64,000 nucleotides of DNA from UBA6927 sp022447855 (GCA_022447855.1 JAKUTX010000003.1:52564-116563); one strand, 5' to 3'. Shown: positions 1-8,858, counted from the stretch's first letter. Translations and numbers: made by a program. The notes: generated by a model from the sequence alone, not told the origin.

Positions 1-2022
1 TTTACTAACAAAGCTGCTCGAGAATTAAAAGACCGCCTTGCCACAATACTGGATAATACAATGCCAGAGATTGCTGCAGGAACTTTCCATTCTTTTTGTG
101 CAAAATTCTTAAGAATAGAAGGACAAAGAATTAAGCTCAGCTCTGAGTTTGTAATCTACGATGACGGAGATCAGATTGAACAGACAAAAGTGGCAATGGA
201 AGAACTGCAAATAGACCAAAAACAATTTCCGCCCAGATCTATCCTTTCAAGTATTTCTAATGCCAAAAGTCAATTAATCCCAAGTTCAGAATATAAATCA
301 AACGCTAATGATTATTTCCAAGAGGTTGTTGGAAGGGTATACGAAGAATACGAAAGATTCATGAGTTTGAATTCTGCTTTAGATTTTGATGACCTGCTAA
401 TCAAGACACATTTCATTCTAAGTGAGGATAAAGAAATCTCTGAAAAATATTCTGAAAGATTTTTGCATGTAATGGTCGATGAGTTCCAAGACACGAATGT
501 TGCTCAGTATGAAATCGCCAAATTATTGGTTGCCAAGCATCGGAATTTTTGCGCAGTAGGAGACCCTGACCAATCAATTTACTCATGGCGCAATGCAGAC
601 ATACGGAACATACTTAGTTTTCAAACTGATTTCCCAGATGCAAAAGTAATTCCTCTAGTACAAAATTATCGGTCCTCCTCAACAATTTTAGAGGCTGCTC
701 AACACCTTATATCTGCAAATGATCAACGTGTAGAAAAAGACCTCTGGACATCAAATAAACCAGGTGAGCTTATAACAATAGAGGAAGCATTTACTGATAT
801 TGAAGAAGCTGAATCAGTCCTGAATCACATTAAATCACTAACTACTACTCAACGTTATTCTAATTCAGACATCGCAATAATGTATCGAGTCAATTCTCAA
901 TCAAGACTATTAGAGGAATCATGCAGGCGTCATGGAGTGCCTTACCAATTAATTGGAGGACAAAAATTCTACCAAAGACAGGAAATAAAAGACCTCGTAA
1001 GCTATCTTAGAACAATTGCTAACCCCTATGACGATATTTCATTGATGAGGATTATCAATACTCCTCCAAGGGGGATTGGGAAAAAAACATTCGATGATAT
1101 ATCACTGGTTGCAAGAGATGAACAATTACCACTATTTTTCGCGATAGGAAAAATGTTAGAACTTCAAAAATCAAATGGAATCGAATTAAATCCTCGTTCT
1201 ATCAAGGCACTATCCAATTTCTACGATACAATCAGTAAACTTTCCGAGATATTAAATTCTGATACTCACCAATCTCTAGGAGATTTGATTAATAGTATCC
1301 TAGACCTGACAAATTACAGACAAATCCTTCAATCAAGTAAGGATATTCGTGATAAGGAACGTCTCGAAAATCTTGACGAATTCTTAAATAGTGCATCTGA
1401 TTATCAAGGAAATTCATTGCGGGAGTCTTTATCCGAATTTTTAGAAACAATAAGTCTTATCAGTGACATTGATAAAATGGAAGATGAATCATCTGCAATT
1501 ACTCTCATCACACTGCACCAATCAAAAGGTCTAGAATTTCCTGTTGTCTTCATCATTGGTATGGAAGAGGGACTTCTACCTCATATTCGTTCTATGGAAG
1601 ATCCTGACCAAATAGAAGAAGAAAGACGTCTAGCATATGTAGGATTCACTCGTGCAAAAGAAAAGCTTTTTCTAATGCGCGCATTTAGACGGGGCTACAA
1701 AGGTTTAGGGCTTCCAACTCTGCCTTCACGATTCTTGAATGACCTGCCCACAAAACTAATTCATACTCCAAAAAATCTTCCTAAATATTTTAACAAACAG
1801 AAAACCAACAATTTAACTAAAAATAAAGCTATATCTTCTGAAGTGAAAGCTTCTGGATCAGGGTTTATGACTGGAGACAAAGTGAATCATCCGGAATTTG
1901 GAGCTGGAATTGTAATGAATTGCAAACAAATCAGATCCGATTTTGAAATCACTGTTGCTTTCAAAGAAGGAGCGGGCATCAAACGATTAATAGCAAGCGC
2001 CGCAAACCTAAAAAAGATCTAA
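1..2022 (+). CDS. pcrA: ATP-dependent DNA helicase UvrD/PcrA (5' end outside window)
   Basis: This is a superfamily 1A 3'-5' DNA helicase of the UvrD/PcrA type, used in repair and replication-fork processing. The reading frame is open from base 1: codons before the first ATG (61) encode FTNKAARELKDRL, which is helicase motif Ia, so the gene starts upstream and motif I (Walker A) is missing only because of the window edge. Counting from the ATG at 61, visible motifs are TFHSFCA (Ib, residue 8), DEFQDTN (II, about 140), GDPDQSIYSWRNA (III), NYRSS (IV), LHQSKGLEF (V) and EERRLAYVGFTRA (VI). The C-terminal 50 residues (GDKVNHPEFGAGIV) match the PcrA Tudor-like tail that contacts RNA polymerase in relatives. 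It is followed 25 bases later by MaoC-type genes that look functionally unrelated. Confidence 0.95.
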   Translation, partial: FTNKAARELKDRLATILDNTMPEIAAGTFHSFCAKFLRIEGQRIKLSSEFVIYDDGDQIEQTKVAMEELQIDQKQFPPRSILSSISNAKSQLIPSSEYKSNANDYFQEVVGRVYEEYERFMSLNSALDFDDLLIKTHFILSEDKEISEKYSERFLHVMVDEFQDTNVAQYEIAKLLVAKHRNFCAVGDPDQSIYSWRNADIRNILSFQTDFPDAKVIPLVQNYRSSSTILEAAQHLISANDQRVEKDLWTSNKPGELITIEEAFTDIEEAESVLNHIKSLTTTQRYSNSDIAIMYRVNSQSRLLEESCRRHGVPYQLIGGQKFYQRQEIKDLVSYLRTIANPYDDISLMRIINTPPRGIGKKTFDDISLVARDEQLPLFFAIGKMLELQKSNGIELNPRSIKALSNFYDTISKLSEILNSDTHQSLGDLINSILDLTNYRQILQSSKDIRDKERLENLDEFLNSASDYQGNSLRESLSEFLETISLISDIDKMEDESSAITLITLHQSKGLEFPVVFIIGMEEGLLPHIRSMEDPDQIEEERRLAYVGFTRAKEKLFLMRAFRRGYKGLGLPTLPSRFLNDLPTKLIHTPKNLPKYFNKQKTNNLTKNKAISSEVKASGSGFMTGDKVNHPEFGAGIVMNCKQIRSDFEITVAFKEGAGIKRLIASAANLKKI

Positions 2023-2047
2023 TTTAAATTTATATATAGGTGAAAAC

Positions 2048-2527
2048 ATGAGCGAAAAATCTTACATTACAAAGGAAATGAATGATCATATTGGTCTCGA
2101 AACAACCCTAGGATCTGTTGAAATAGAAAAAGGCGCCATAATTAAGTTTGCTCAAGCGATTGGCGACGAAAACCCTCTTTTTCAAGAGGAATCAATCGCT
2201 AAAGAATCTTACACCAATGGGATTATAGCTCCTCCAACATTCCTTAGATCAGTTGATGCGGCATGCGCTCTAACAAATACTGAATCCAAAGTCGATATTA
2301 TTCCAGAATATTTCAATGCAAGAGTCGATGGAGGAAGTGAATGGGAGTACTTTGGCAATATAAGACCTGGGGATACAATAACTGTTAGTAAGATGATTCA
2401 AAATTTATTTGAACGCTCGGGTAGGATGGGAGAAATGTTATTTGTAGTATCACTAATAAAATATGTTAATCAACTGGATGAACTAATAGCCACTCAAACT
2501 ACTACTGGTATCTGCTATCGAGCATAA
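2048..2527 (+). CDS. MaoC-like dehydratase, N-terminal-type (FAS1-like) hot-dog protein
   Basis: This 159-residue protein resembles the N-terminal half of MaoC-type hydratases (FAS1-like dehydratase, hot-dog fold). It has IGDENPLFQEE followed by GIIAPPTFL, the family pattern in which substrate contacts follow a short helix. Such proteins usually pair with a catalytic MaoC partner, and one follows 14 bases downstream (2542), so the two probably form a heterodimeric (R)-enoyl-CoA hydratase acting on a CoA thioester. The start is supported by an AGGTG Shine-Dalgarno at about 2037. It lacks the D-x4-H catalytic signature seen in its neighbour, which fits a structural or substrate-binding role. 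The substrate is unknown. Confidence 0.8.
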   Translation: MSEKSYITKEMNDHIGLETTLGSVEIEKGAIIKFAQAIGDENPLFQEESIAKESYTNGIIAPPTFLRSVDAACALTNTESKVDIIPEYFNARVDGGSEWEYFGNIRPGDTITVSKMIQNLFERSGRMGEMLFVVSLIKYVNQLDELIATQTTTGICYRA

Positions 2528-2541
2528 TATAAGGAGAAAAT

Positions 2542-2976
2542 ATGAAAAATCCACTGTTCTATGATGACCTAGAAGTAGGAATGCAATTGCCTGTTTTACG
2601 CAAAGACCCAACTACACAACAGCTTGTAAAATATGCAGGAGCCTCTGGAGATTATTATCAAATTCACTATGACATTAATTTCGCAAAAGCGAATGGGCTA
2701 CCAGGGGTAATACTTCACGGCGCCCTCAAGAACGCTTTCTTAGGAGAACTTATTACCAACTGCATTGGAGACAAAGGAATGCTCAAAAAACTGAGTTGCC
2801 AATATAGAGGCATGGACGAACCCGGAACTCCTATTTTCTGTAAAGGTGAAGTGACAAAAAAACATCAACTAAACAATGAAAATTTAATCGAATGTGACAT
2901 ATGGATGGAAAATGCTGATGGCGAAAAAACTACACCAGGAACTGCAATCTTTTCTCTTCCAAAGCGTTCGGACTAG
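2542..2976 (+). CDS. MaoC-like (R)-specific enoyl-CoA hydratase subunit
   Basis: This 144-residue hot-dog protein has the hydratase-2 motif: SGDYYQIHYD followed by FAKANGLPGVILHG, giving the Asp/His catalytic pair and the HG turn. It would hydrate or dehydrate an enoyl-CoA thioester, probably together with the protein encoded just upstream. An AAGGAG Shine-Dalgarno sits 6 bases before the ATG. The stop codon TAG (2974-2976) overlaps the stop of the convergent gene on the other strand within the tetranucleotide CTAG. The physiological substrate cannot be read from sequence. Neighbouring ferredoxin oxidoreductase genes suggest organic-acid breakdown, but they lie on the opposite strand. Confidence 0.82.
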   Translation: MKNPLFYDDLEVGMQLPVLRKDPTTQQLVKYAGASGDYYQIHYDINFAKANGLPGVILHGALKNAFLGELITNCIGDKGMLKKLSCQYRGMDEPGTPIFCKGEVTKKHQLNNENLIECDIWMENADGEKTTPGTAIFSLPKRSD

Positions 2977-3839
2977 AGGGAATATGAATCGATCATTTTT
3001 TGTACATTCGAAGGCTTATCACTATTGCTAAGACTTGATAAGTGCTCATCAAATGAAGACCTAGACTCATCCTGAAAGATTAGACCAACTGGAATTCCTC
3101 CTTCGCTGACCAAATCTTTTGCAGACTGATAATTGTTAGGATCATGAGATTCGGGAATATCCCAAGCAGTACCTTTAATACCCTTCTTCACACTACCTTT
3201 TAATTCTTCATACGTATTGTTATAGGTAGTGCATGGAGATTGAACATGCACAATAGAAAACCCCTTGTGGTCAACTCCCTGTCTAATCATAGATGCTAAT
3301 GGTCTAACATTTGAAGAGACCTGAGAACCTATAAAAGATACTCCGAATGTCAGATAAGATTCTAGGGGGTTTGTCGATATTTCTGCTTTACCGCGCGGTG
3401 TAGAACTCGTTACGGTACCAATTTTTGTTGTAGGAGAACTCTGACCTTTAGTTAAACCATAAACTCCATTATCCATAATTACAGCTGTAATATCCAGATT
3501 GCGTGCAGCCTGCGGAGCTACATGTTCTGCACCAATACTCAGAAAATCACCATCCCCTGCAACCACAATAACGTTAAGATCAGGCCTACTCATCTTGATT
3601 CCCATTGCAATCGGTAGAGTCCTTCCATGAATGCCATGAATACCAAAGGGCTGTTCTCCTTCAATCAAATGCACCATATTGCCAGAACATCCTATCCCTG
3701 CAACAACAACTGTATTATGCATAGGCTTCTCAGTATCAATTGCATATTGTTTCAAACAAGCCTCTAAAGCTCTGCGAACACCAAAATCGCCACATCCTGG
3801 ACACCATTTAAAATCATATTCTGGATTTTTTTCACTCAT
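2973..3839 (-). CDS. korB: 2-oxoacid:ferredoxin oxidoreductase, beta subunit
   Basis: This is the thiamine-diphosphate-binding beta subunit (288 residues) of a 2-oxoacid:ferredoxin oxidoreductase, which oxidatively decarboxylates a 2-oxoacid to an acyl-CoA and reduces ferredoxin. It begins with WCPGCGDFG, the conserved cysteine motif, and contains VAGDGDFLSIG and MDNGVYGLTKGQ, the GDG-to-N ThDP/Mg segment. It follows the alpha subunit with an ATGA overlap (3836-3839), so the pair is translationally coupled. KGQSSPTT after the ThDP motif is typical of the 2-oxoglutarate-type (Kor) subgroup. 2-oxoglutarate is therefore the likeliest substrate, but pyruvate or branched-chain oxoacids are not excluded. 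Confidence 0.9.
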   Translation of the reverse strand: MSEKNPEYDFKWCPGCGDFGVRRALEACLKQYAIDTEKPMHNTVVVAGIGCSGNMVHLIEGEQPFGIHGIHGRTLPIAMGIKMSRPDLNVIVVAGDGDFLSIGAEHVAPQAARNLDITAVIMDNGVYGLTKGQSSPTTKIGTVTSSTPRGKAEISTNPLESYLTFGVSFIGSQVSSNVRPLASMIRQGVDHKGFSIVHVQSPCTTYNNTYEELKGSVKKGIKGTAWDIPESHDPNNYQSAKDLVSEGGIPVGLIFQDESRSSFDEHLSSLSNSDKPSNVQKMIDSYSL

Positions 3840-5554
3840 GCGTTAATTGTCTCATTTCTATATGTTGCAATTTCATTCTTGACAGATTCTACCAAATCTC
3901 TAACTTTAAAAGGCAACCCAGTAAATTGAGTTATCGCCTTAGCATTAATCCCATGAGTTCTTAATATCATAGAAAATTGACCTTGATAATTAAGTTCGGG
4001 AACCAAAATTAAATCTGCCTTTTTCAATTGGTCAATCAATTCAGGATTCAAAGGATTCACGTACATAGTATATAACCAACCGACTCCTTCGACAGTATCA
4101 ACAATTTCTTGAAATGCCTCATAAGCAGGTCCTTTACTACCTCCCCACGGCATTATTACAACTGATGCATCAGGATTAATAGACTCAAACTTTTCATTCT
4201 CCAAAAGCTTTAATTTGTTGAACCGTCGAGTAGTCATTTGAATATGTCTCTCAGGTAGGTGAGTAGTATCACCAATACCATCATGTTCACTACCATTTGC
4301 AACATATGCCCCCGCCCCTCCTGGAATAGGCATGGGGGAAACATCCAGGCTGTCGTAACGTTGGTACCCATTATCACCCTGATAAACTAACCGGTTTTCA
4401 ATGTTTAAATCTTCAACATTTGGTTTTGGTATATTTTGTTGCCTTTCTGACAAGGCCATTTCGCTAAGGATAATAACAGGACCCTGATAACGCTCAGCCC
4501 AATTAAGTCCATTGACTCCAGCATGAAAACATTCTTCCACAGATCCGGGTGCAATCACAGGCAATTGAACATCCCCATGCCCCGGGAAAATAGCAGTCAT
4601 CAAATCTGATTGCTCTGTTTTAGTAGGTAAACCTGTAGATGGGCCACCCCTTTGAACGTCTACAATCACACATGGAATCTCAGACATCCAAGCCAAGCCA
4701 ATACCTTCATGCATTAAATCAAAACCCGGACCCGCGGTAGCAGTCATTGATTTTTTACCTGAATATCCTGCTCCCACAATAGAAGTAATTGATTCAATTT
4801 CCGAGGTGGCTTGGTAAACATATTTCCCCGGACCCTTTAGATTCATAGTCATCCATACAAGAATAGATGTAGCAGGAGATATTGGATAACCAACATAAGT
4901 ATCTAAACCAGACGCAACTGCTCCTAAGCCTAAAGCCACATTGCCGTTAACAATAATTTGCTCAGAATCAGGAGGAGAGGGATCCTCAAGTTTTTCTAAA
5001 CTGAATCCACTTTTCTCAGCCTCATTTCTCCCCAACCCAAGTGCCTCAATATTGGATTGAATTATTTGATCGTCATTAGGCCTACCACGAGTAAATCGTT
5101 TCGTGACAAACTCTTCCAGAATTGATTGAGGCATATTCACTAAAAATGCCAAAGCCCCAATTACTACCATATTAGCGGCACGACTGTTACCAGTGGATTT
5201 GGCCAATTCATCAAAAGGGATACCAAAACTCTTTGAATCACCTTCTAAATCAAATTCTCCAGTATTGTAAATTATCACACCATCTTCAGACACTTCTGAT
5301 TTATGATTCTGATAGGCCTCTTCGTTAAAAGCAACCAGTACATGTAACTCATCTCCGTAACTCAAAACAGGTTTGGTAGAGACTCTTGTTTGAGTCCAAG
5401 TGGGGCCTCCCATAATCTGAGAAGGAAATGTCGCAAAGGTCTGTACATGATATCCCACTTGACCGCAAGCTTGAGCGAGTCCTTCAGCAGATGTAACTAC
5501 GCCTTGTCCCCCCTCTCCAGCGAATCTGCCCACGCAATCACTTTTGCTCAACAA
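3836..5554 (-). CDS. korA: 2-oxoacid:ferredoxin oxidoreductase, fused gamma-alpha subunit
   Basis: This 572-residue polypeptide carries a gamma domain first (GEGGQGVVTSAEGLAQA, about residues 13-29) and then the alpha domain beginning near residue 200 (ALGLGAVASGLDTYVGYPISPAT), which contacts ThDP and the substrate. The gamma-alpha fusion is common in two-subunit Kor enzymes of aerobes, so this is not a misassembly. The start is a pair of adjacent TTG codons (5554 and 5551) behind a GGAGG site at 5558-5562. The second TTG, 6 bases away, is better spaced than the first, 3 bases away. A good promoter lies upstream at 5632-5661. Ferredoxin partners are not in the window. Confidence 0.9.
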   Translation of the reverse strand: MLSKSDCVGRFAGEGGQGVVTSAEGLAQACGQVGYHVQTFATFPSQIMGGPTWTQTRVSTKPVLSYGDELHVLVAFNEEAYQNHKSEVSEDGVIIYNTGEFDLEGDSKSFGIPFDELAKSTGNSRAANMVVIGALAFLVNMPQSILEEFVTKRFTRGRPNDDQIIQSNIEALGLGRNEAEKSGFSLEKLEDPSPPDSEQIIVNGNVALGLGAVASGLDTYVGYPISPATSILVWMTMNLKGPGKYVYQATSEIESITSIVGAGYSGKKSMTATAGPGFDLMHEGIGLAWMSEIPCVIVDVQRGGPSTGLPTKTEQSDLMTAIFPGHGDVQLPVIAPGSVEECFHAGVNGLNWAERYQGPVIILSEMALSERQQNIPKPNVEDLNIENRLVYQGDNGYQRYDSLDVSPMPIPGGAGAYVANGSEHDGIGDTTHLPERHIQMTTRRFNKLKLLENEKFESINPDASVVIMPWGGSKGPAYEAFQEIVDTVEGVGWLYTMYVNPLNPELIDQLKKADLILVPELNYQGQFSMILRTHGINAKAITQFTGLPFKVRDLVESVKNEIATYRNETINA

Positions 5555-5631
5555 CTGCCTCCAGAATAAATGAAACCATTATAATTTCGAATGAAAAATC
5601 TTAGGTTACTTCTTTTTAATCGATTTCAGTA

Positions 5632-5661
5632 ATAATATCAAAGCCAATTTTCACGTGTCAA
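5632..5661 (-). promoter_or_regulatory. Predicted sigma-70 promoter for the korAB operon
   Basis: Read on the minus strand, TTGACA (5661-5656) is followed after 18 bases by TATTAT (5637-5632), a perfect -35 and a five-of-six -10 match. It lies about 75 bases upstream of the korA start and points towards it. The prediction rests on sequence match only. Confidence 0.6.
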
Positions 5662-5698
5662 TTTTCTGAAAATTATTTAGAGTAATTAAAAAGAATAA

Positions 5699-6373
5699 TC
5701 ATTCATCCAAAATATAATTAAAGGCAGATGGACACAAAGCCAAAAACATTAAATCAAAAGCAACTATCATGCCTATCCATTTAACAAAATCCTCTGATGC
5801 TGTCCCACTTAAAAACATTTCGGTCAAAGTTACCGCAGCAATGATTATTGGAATTACAGCGGGAAGAAAAATTAGCGGCAACATCAACTCCCTTAAACGT
5901 GTGTTAATAGCCATAACTGATGCTAACGTTCCCAAGCAAGCCAAGCCAAGTGATGTAAGGACAAAAACAGGTATTAATAATAAATCAAACAAATCAACAT
6001 TGAATAAAATTACAAAAATCGGGAAAAGAAATAACTCCACAACTAATAAAAAAACAAAACACCCCAACATCTTCCCGAAAAAAATGGCATCCCGGCTAAT
6101 CGGTGCACTCAAAAGTCCAAAAATTCCCCCATTTTCATATTCTATTATGAACGCACGATTCATTCCCAATACACAGGCAAACGAAATTGAAATCCAAAAA
6201 ACTCCCGATGCTACAGATGTAATTATTGAAGACTTTGGATCTATAGCAATACCAAATACTACTATTGTCAATAATGCGAAAACCATTACCGAAATTAAGA
6301 AATCTTTGTTACGAATTTCTAAAAGAACATCTTTCCACACGAGTGCGAAAATTACAGCAAAATATTTACTCAT
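5699..6373 (-). CDS. CcmB-like ABC exporter permease
   Basis: This 224-residue integral membrane protein has about six hydrophobic segments and the CcmB-type N-terminus (VWKDVLLEIRNKD), plus an internal GGIFGLLSAPISRDAIFFGK resembling the CcmB loop. CcmB is the permease of the heme/cytochrome c maturation ABC complex in the cytoplasmic membrane. It starts directly after the ATPase stop (TGA then ATG, zero gap), so the two are co-translated. No ccmC, ccmE, ccmF or ccmH accompanies them here, so a role in cytochrome c maturation is likely but not proven. A more general ABC-2-type exporter is the alternative. Confidence 0.78.
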   Translation of the reverse strand: MSKYFAVIFALVWKDVLLEIRNKDFLISVMVFALLTIVVFGIAIDPKSSIITSVASGVFWISISFACVLGMNRAFIIEYENGGIFGLLSAPISRDAIFFGKMLGCFVFLLVVELFLFPIFVILFNVDLFDLLLIPVFVLTSLGLACLGTLASVMAINTRLRELMLPLIFLPAVIPIIIAAVTLTEMFLSGTASEDFVKWIGMIVAFDLMFLALCPSAFNYILDE

Positions 6374-7108
6374 TCAACGCACCTGATTAAGGAAATCTGA
6401 ATAGATTTCTTTGAATCTTTCTAAAGACATCGAATCCGTAGAATTAATTCCTACTAAACGACCTTTTGAAAGGAACATTATTTTGTCAGAAATAGTATAT
6501 GCAAAATCTAAGTTATGAGTCGCAATTAAAGAAGTACCAAATTCTTCATCACGAATACCATAGATTATTTTTTTTAGTCTAATCACACCCTCAGAGTCAA
6601 GCCCTGTTTCAGGTTCATCCATTAATAAAATTTCTGGGTTATGCAAAATTGATCTAGCTATGGAAAATCTTTTCTTTTGGCCATGAGACATCTTAGAAAT
6701 TTGGATATTTTTGATACCCTCAATTCCCATCATATCAACTACTTCATTTATTCTATCCTTGAATGTGGAAATATTATAAATCCGGGCATAAAATTGCAGA
6801 TTTTCAAATGCCGTCATTCCGTTATACATCATGCTATCGTGCATCAAAAACCCAATTTTACTCCGAACACTTTGCCCCAATTTCTCGAGCTGGATCCCAT
6901 TATATTTCACATCACCCGAATCTTTTTTTATTACGCCTGCCAATAATTTAAGTAACGTAGTCTTGCCTGCGCCATTATCACCTAATATTGAAACAATTTC
7001 GCCAGGATTAAGTTCAAAATTGACACAATCCAACGCCAAATTTTTTGAATAACTCTTCGACAAACTATCAATCTCTAGCAATGTATTAATTCTTGAAATA
7101 CCAACCAA
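6374..7108 (-). CDS. CcmA-like ABC transporter ATP-binding protein
   Basis: This 244-residue ATPase drives the CcmB-like permease encoded immediately downstream. It has a Walker A (GDNGAGKTTLL), an ABC signature in variant form (MSHGQKKRFSIAR in place of LSGGQ), a Walker B (LLMDEPETGLD) and an H-loop (ATHNLD). The start is TTG at 7108, preceded by a GAGG site. The size and the MSHGQKKR signature fit the CcmA/ABC-2 exporter group. It is divergent from the FAH-family gene to the right, and the spacer holds a perfect palindrome at 7154-7172 that could serve both. Confidence 0.82.
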   Translation of the reverse strand: MVGISRINTLLEIDSLSKSYSKNLALDCVNFELNPGEIVSILGDNGAGKTTLLKLLAGVIKKDSGDVKYNGIQLEKLGQSVRSKIGFLMHDSMMYNGMTAFENLQFYARIYNISTFKDRINEVVDMMGIEGIKNIQISKMSHGQKKRFSIARSILHNPEILLMDEPETGLDSEGVIRLKKIIYGIRDEEFGTSLIATHNLDFAYTISDKIMFLSKGRLVGINSTDSMSLERFKEIYSDFLNQVR

Positions 7109-7153
7109 AATTTCCTCACAAAATTTTCTCGTGCCCTTTTAACCCATTCATAC

Positions 7154-7172
7154 TACAATATAGCTTATTGTA
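7154..7172. promoter_or_regulatory. Perfect 19-bp inverted repeat, candidate operator
   Basis: TACAATA-tagct-TATTGTA is a perfect 7-bp inverted repeat with a 5-base spacer. It lies in the 114-base spacer between the divergent ccmA-like gene and the FAH-family gene. The size and symmetry fit a dimeric transcription-factor site. No adjacent regulator gene identifies the protein, and an AT-rich chance palindrome cannot be excluded. Confidence 0.4.
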
Positions 7173-7222
7173 AAAACATTTAAACAAACTTACCAAATGA
7201 AAAAATTTACCAGGAGATGAAT

Positions 7223-7993
7223 ATGACACTTTTTGCGAGATACAGCTTCCATGGCGAAATTAATTACGGAATCTTGGAGGGTAGTGAAATTCAAACCATT
7301 TCTTCTGCCCCTTACAATGAATACAAACTTACTGGAGAAAAGAAAAAATTAAATGAAGTAAAACTTTTGACACCTACAAAGCCAAGTAAAGTAGTAGCTA
7401 TTGGACTAAATTACAAAAGTCATCTAGGTTCAAAAACCCCTCCTTCTGTTCCAGAACCTTTCCTGAAAATCCCTACATCTATTATTGCGACTGAGGACAA
7501 TATTGTTATACCAAAAGTTGCGCTCGATGAAAATGTAACAGTTCAACCAGAAGCTGAAATGGCTGTAGTTATTGGAAAAACATGTAAAAAAGCTTCTCAA
7601 GCCAATGCTACTGATTACATATTAGGATATACATGTGGAAACGATGTAAGTGCCCGTGACTGGCAAAGTAATGACCTCCAATGGTGGAGAGCAAAATCAT
7701 CTGATACTTTCACACCACTAGGACCCGTAATCAATACCGAATTAGAACACAACAATATGCGTTTAATCGGCCGTGTGAATGGAAAAGTTACTCAAGATCA
7801 AGTAACTTCTGACCTTTTGCATGATGTCCCCAAAATTATTGAGTTTGTTAGTTCGGTAATGACCCTACTACCCGGAGATGTAATAATGACTGGAACACCT
7901 GGAACTCCTCCAAACATACATCCTGGAGATGAAACCGAAGTCGAAATCGAAGGAATCGGGATCTTGAGAAATTCTGTAATAGCAGGAGAATAA
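7223..7993 (+). CDS. Fumarylacetoacetate hydrolase (FAH) family protein
   Basis: This FAH-fold enzyme (about 256 residues) cleaves or decarboxylates beta-diketo or oxo-enol acids using a divalent metal. Core motifs are VAIGLNYKSHL, then PEAEMAVVIGK with the acidic metal ligand, YTCGNDVSARDWQ, and the C-terminal LLPGDVIMTGTPGTPP. Of two in-frame ATGs, that at 7223 is preferred: the AGGAG site at 7212-7216 lies 6 bases before it but directly abuts the ATG at 7217. Members include 2-hydroxyhepta-2,4-diene-dioate isomerases, acylpyruvases and oxaloacetate decarboxylases. Sequence alone does not choose among them. A second, distinct FAH gene lies at 55284. Confidence 0.85.
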   Translation: MTLFARYSFHGEINYGILEGSEIQTISSAPYNEYKLTGEKKKLNEVKLLTPTKPSKVVAIGLNYKSHLGSKTPPSVPEPFLKIPTSIIATEDNIVIPKVALDENVTVQPEAEMAVVIGKTCKKASQANATDYILGYTCGNDVSARDWQSNDLQWWRAKSSDTFTPLGPVINTELEHNNMRLIGRVNGKVTQDQVTSDLLHDVPKIIEFVSSVMTLLPGDVIMTGTPGTPPNIHPGDETEVEIEGIGILRNSVIAGE

Positions 7994-8028
7994 TTTCAAG
8001 AAAGCTTGATGAAAAACCAAACTGAATC

Positions 8029-8763
8029 TCAAAATATAGAATTCAGTCTTATTTGCATTAAAGCTTGTCCAGTTCCAAACAACCAATAATAAATTAAATA
8101 TATACCAGCAAAAACCATTAATAAATTTCCCATCACTTCGAAATACGGGAAAACTCTTTTAATGAGTATTGTTGCAATCCCTTTGGCAGAAATTACTCCA
8201 ATTGTGGCAAACAATATAGTAGTCCCCATACCTAATGCATAAACAAATGTTGCCACAAATACTTCCGCAAAGCCCAAAAAATCAGCAGGCCCTTTACCTA
8301 TGGTTACTCCAATTGCTGCCACAAAGACTGGCAAAGCACAACTAAGAGATGCTGCAGCATAGCCTACTCCAAATAAAAAAAGCCTGAATATTCCTTTACC
8401 CCCTGAAAAATTAACTCTACTAGCGACCAAAATTCCAAACTTTTTCTTAGATACAAGAAGAAAAAGTCCTAGAATGAATATCAATAATCCAACTCCAAGA
8501 CCTAGAAACGGCATCAAATCTATTAAAAACCATGAAGTGAATCCTAATAAAATCCCAATAGCAGAAAACACCAAAATAAATCCTAGAGTTGTAATGAAAG
8601 CAATTTTCAAACCATATAAAACCAACCTGTAAGGATTAAAAATTGGTTTAGAAACCTCTAATTGATACCCAACAAATGCTGGGAACATAGCAGCGCCACA
8701 TGGATTAAAAGCGGCAACAACACCAGCGAAAAACGCAAAAAATATGACTGCAGGATCAGACAC
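8029..8763 (-). CDS. ccdA: CcdA/DsbD-type thiol-disulfide membrane transporter
   Basis: This six-helix inner-membrane protein (244 residues) of the CcdA/DsbD family passes reducing equivalents from cytoplasmic thioredoxin to extracytoplasmic thiols. Its two redox cysteines lie in the expected contexts, AAFNPCGAAMFPAFVGYQ in helix 1 and ASLSCALPVFVAAIG in helix 4. The start is GTG at 8763, with an AAGGAA site 6 bases upstream. Unlike DsbD it has no fused thioredoxin domain. Proximity to the CcmAB-like genes is consistent with cytochrome c maturation. It lies 95 bases downstream of nadA on the same strand, so partial co-transcription with nadCA is possible. Confidence 0.85.
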   Translation of the reverse strand: MSDPAVIFFAFFAGVVAAFNPCGAAMFPAFVGYQLEVSKPIFNPYRLVLYGLKIAFITTLGFILVFSAIGILLGFTSWFLIDLMPFLGLGVGLLIFILGLFLLVSKKKFGILVASRVNFSGGKGIFRLFLFGVGYAAASLSCALPVFVAAIGVTIGKGPADFLGFAEVFVATFVYALGMGTTILFATIGVISAKGIATILIKRVFPYFEVMGNLLMVFAGIYLIYYWLFGTGQALMQIRLNSIF

Positions 8764-8858
8764 TTGAAATTCCTTTATAAATCAAACACTGAAGGAAAAT
8801 TCAGAGATTGAGAATATTGCTTCGCCCAAAATCTACAATTCCGACACTAATAAATATT

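Noticed and set aside
3836..5554. korA as a misassembled fusion of two genes
   Set aside because: Gamma-alpha fusions are a normal form of two-subunit Kor enzymes, and the junction reads through cleanly.
5769..6386. A 205-codon open frame on the + strand
   Set aside because: It lies opposite the CcmB-like gene. Its Lys/Thr/Ile-rich, domain-free composition is what an antisense frame of a hydrophobic gene gives.
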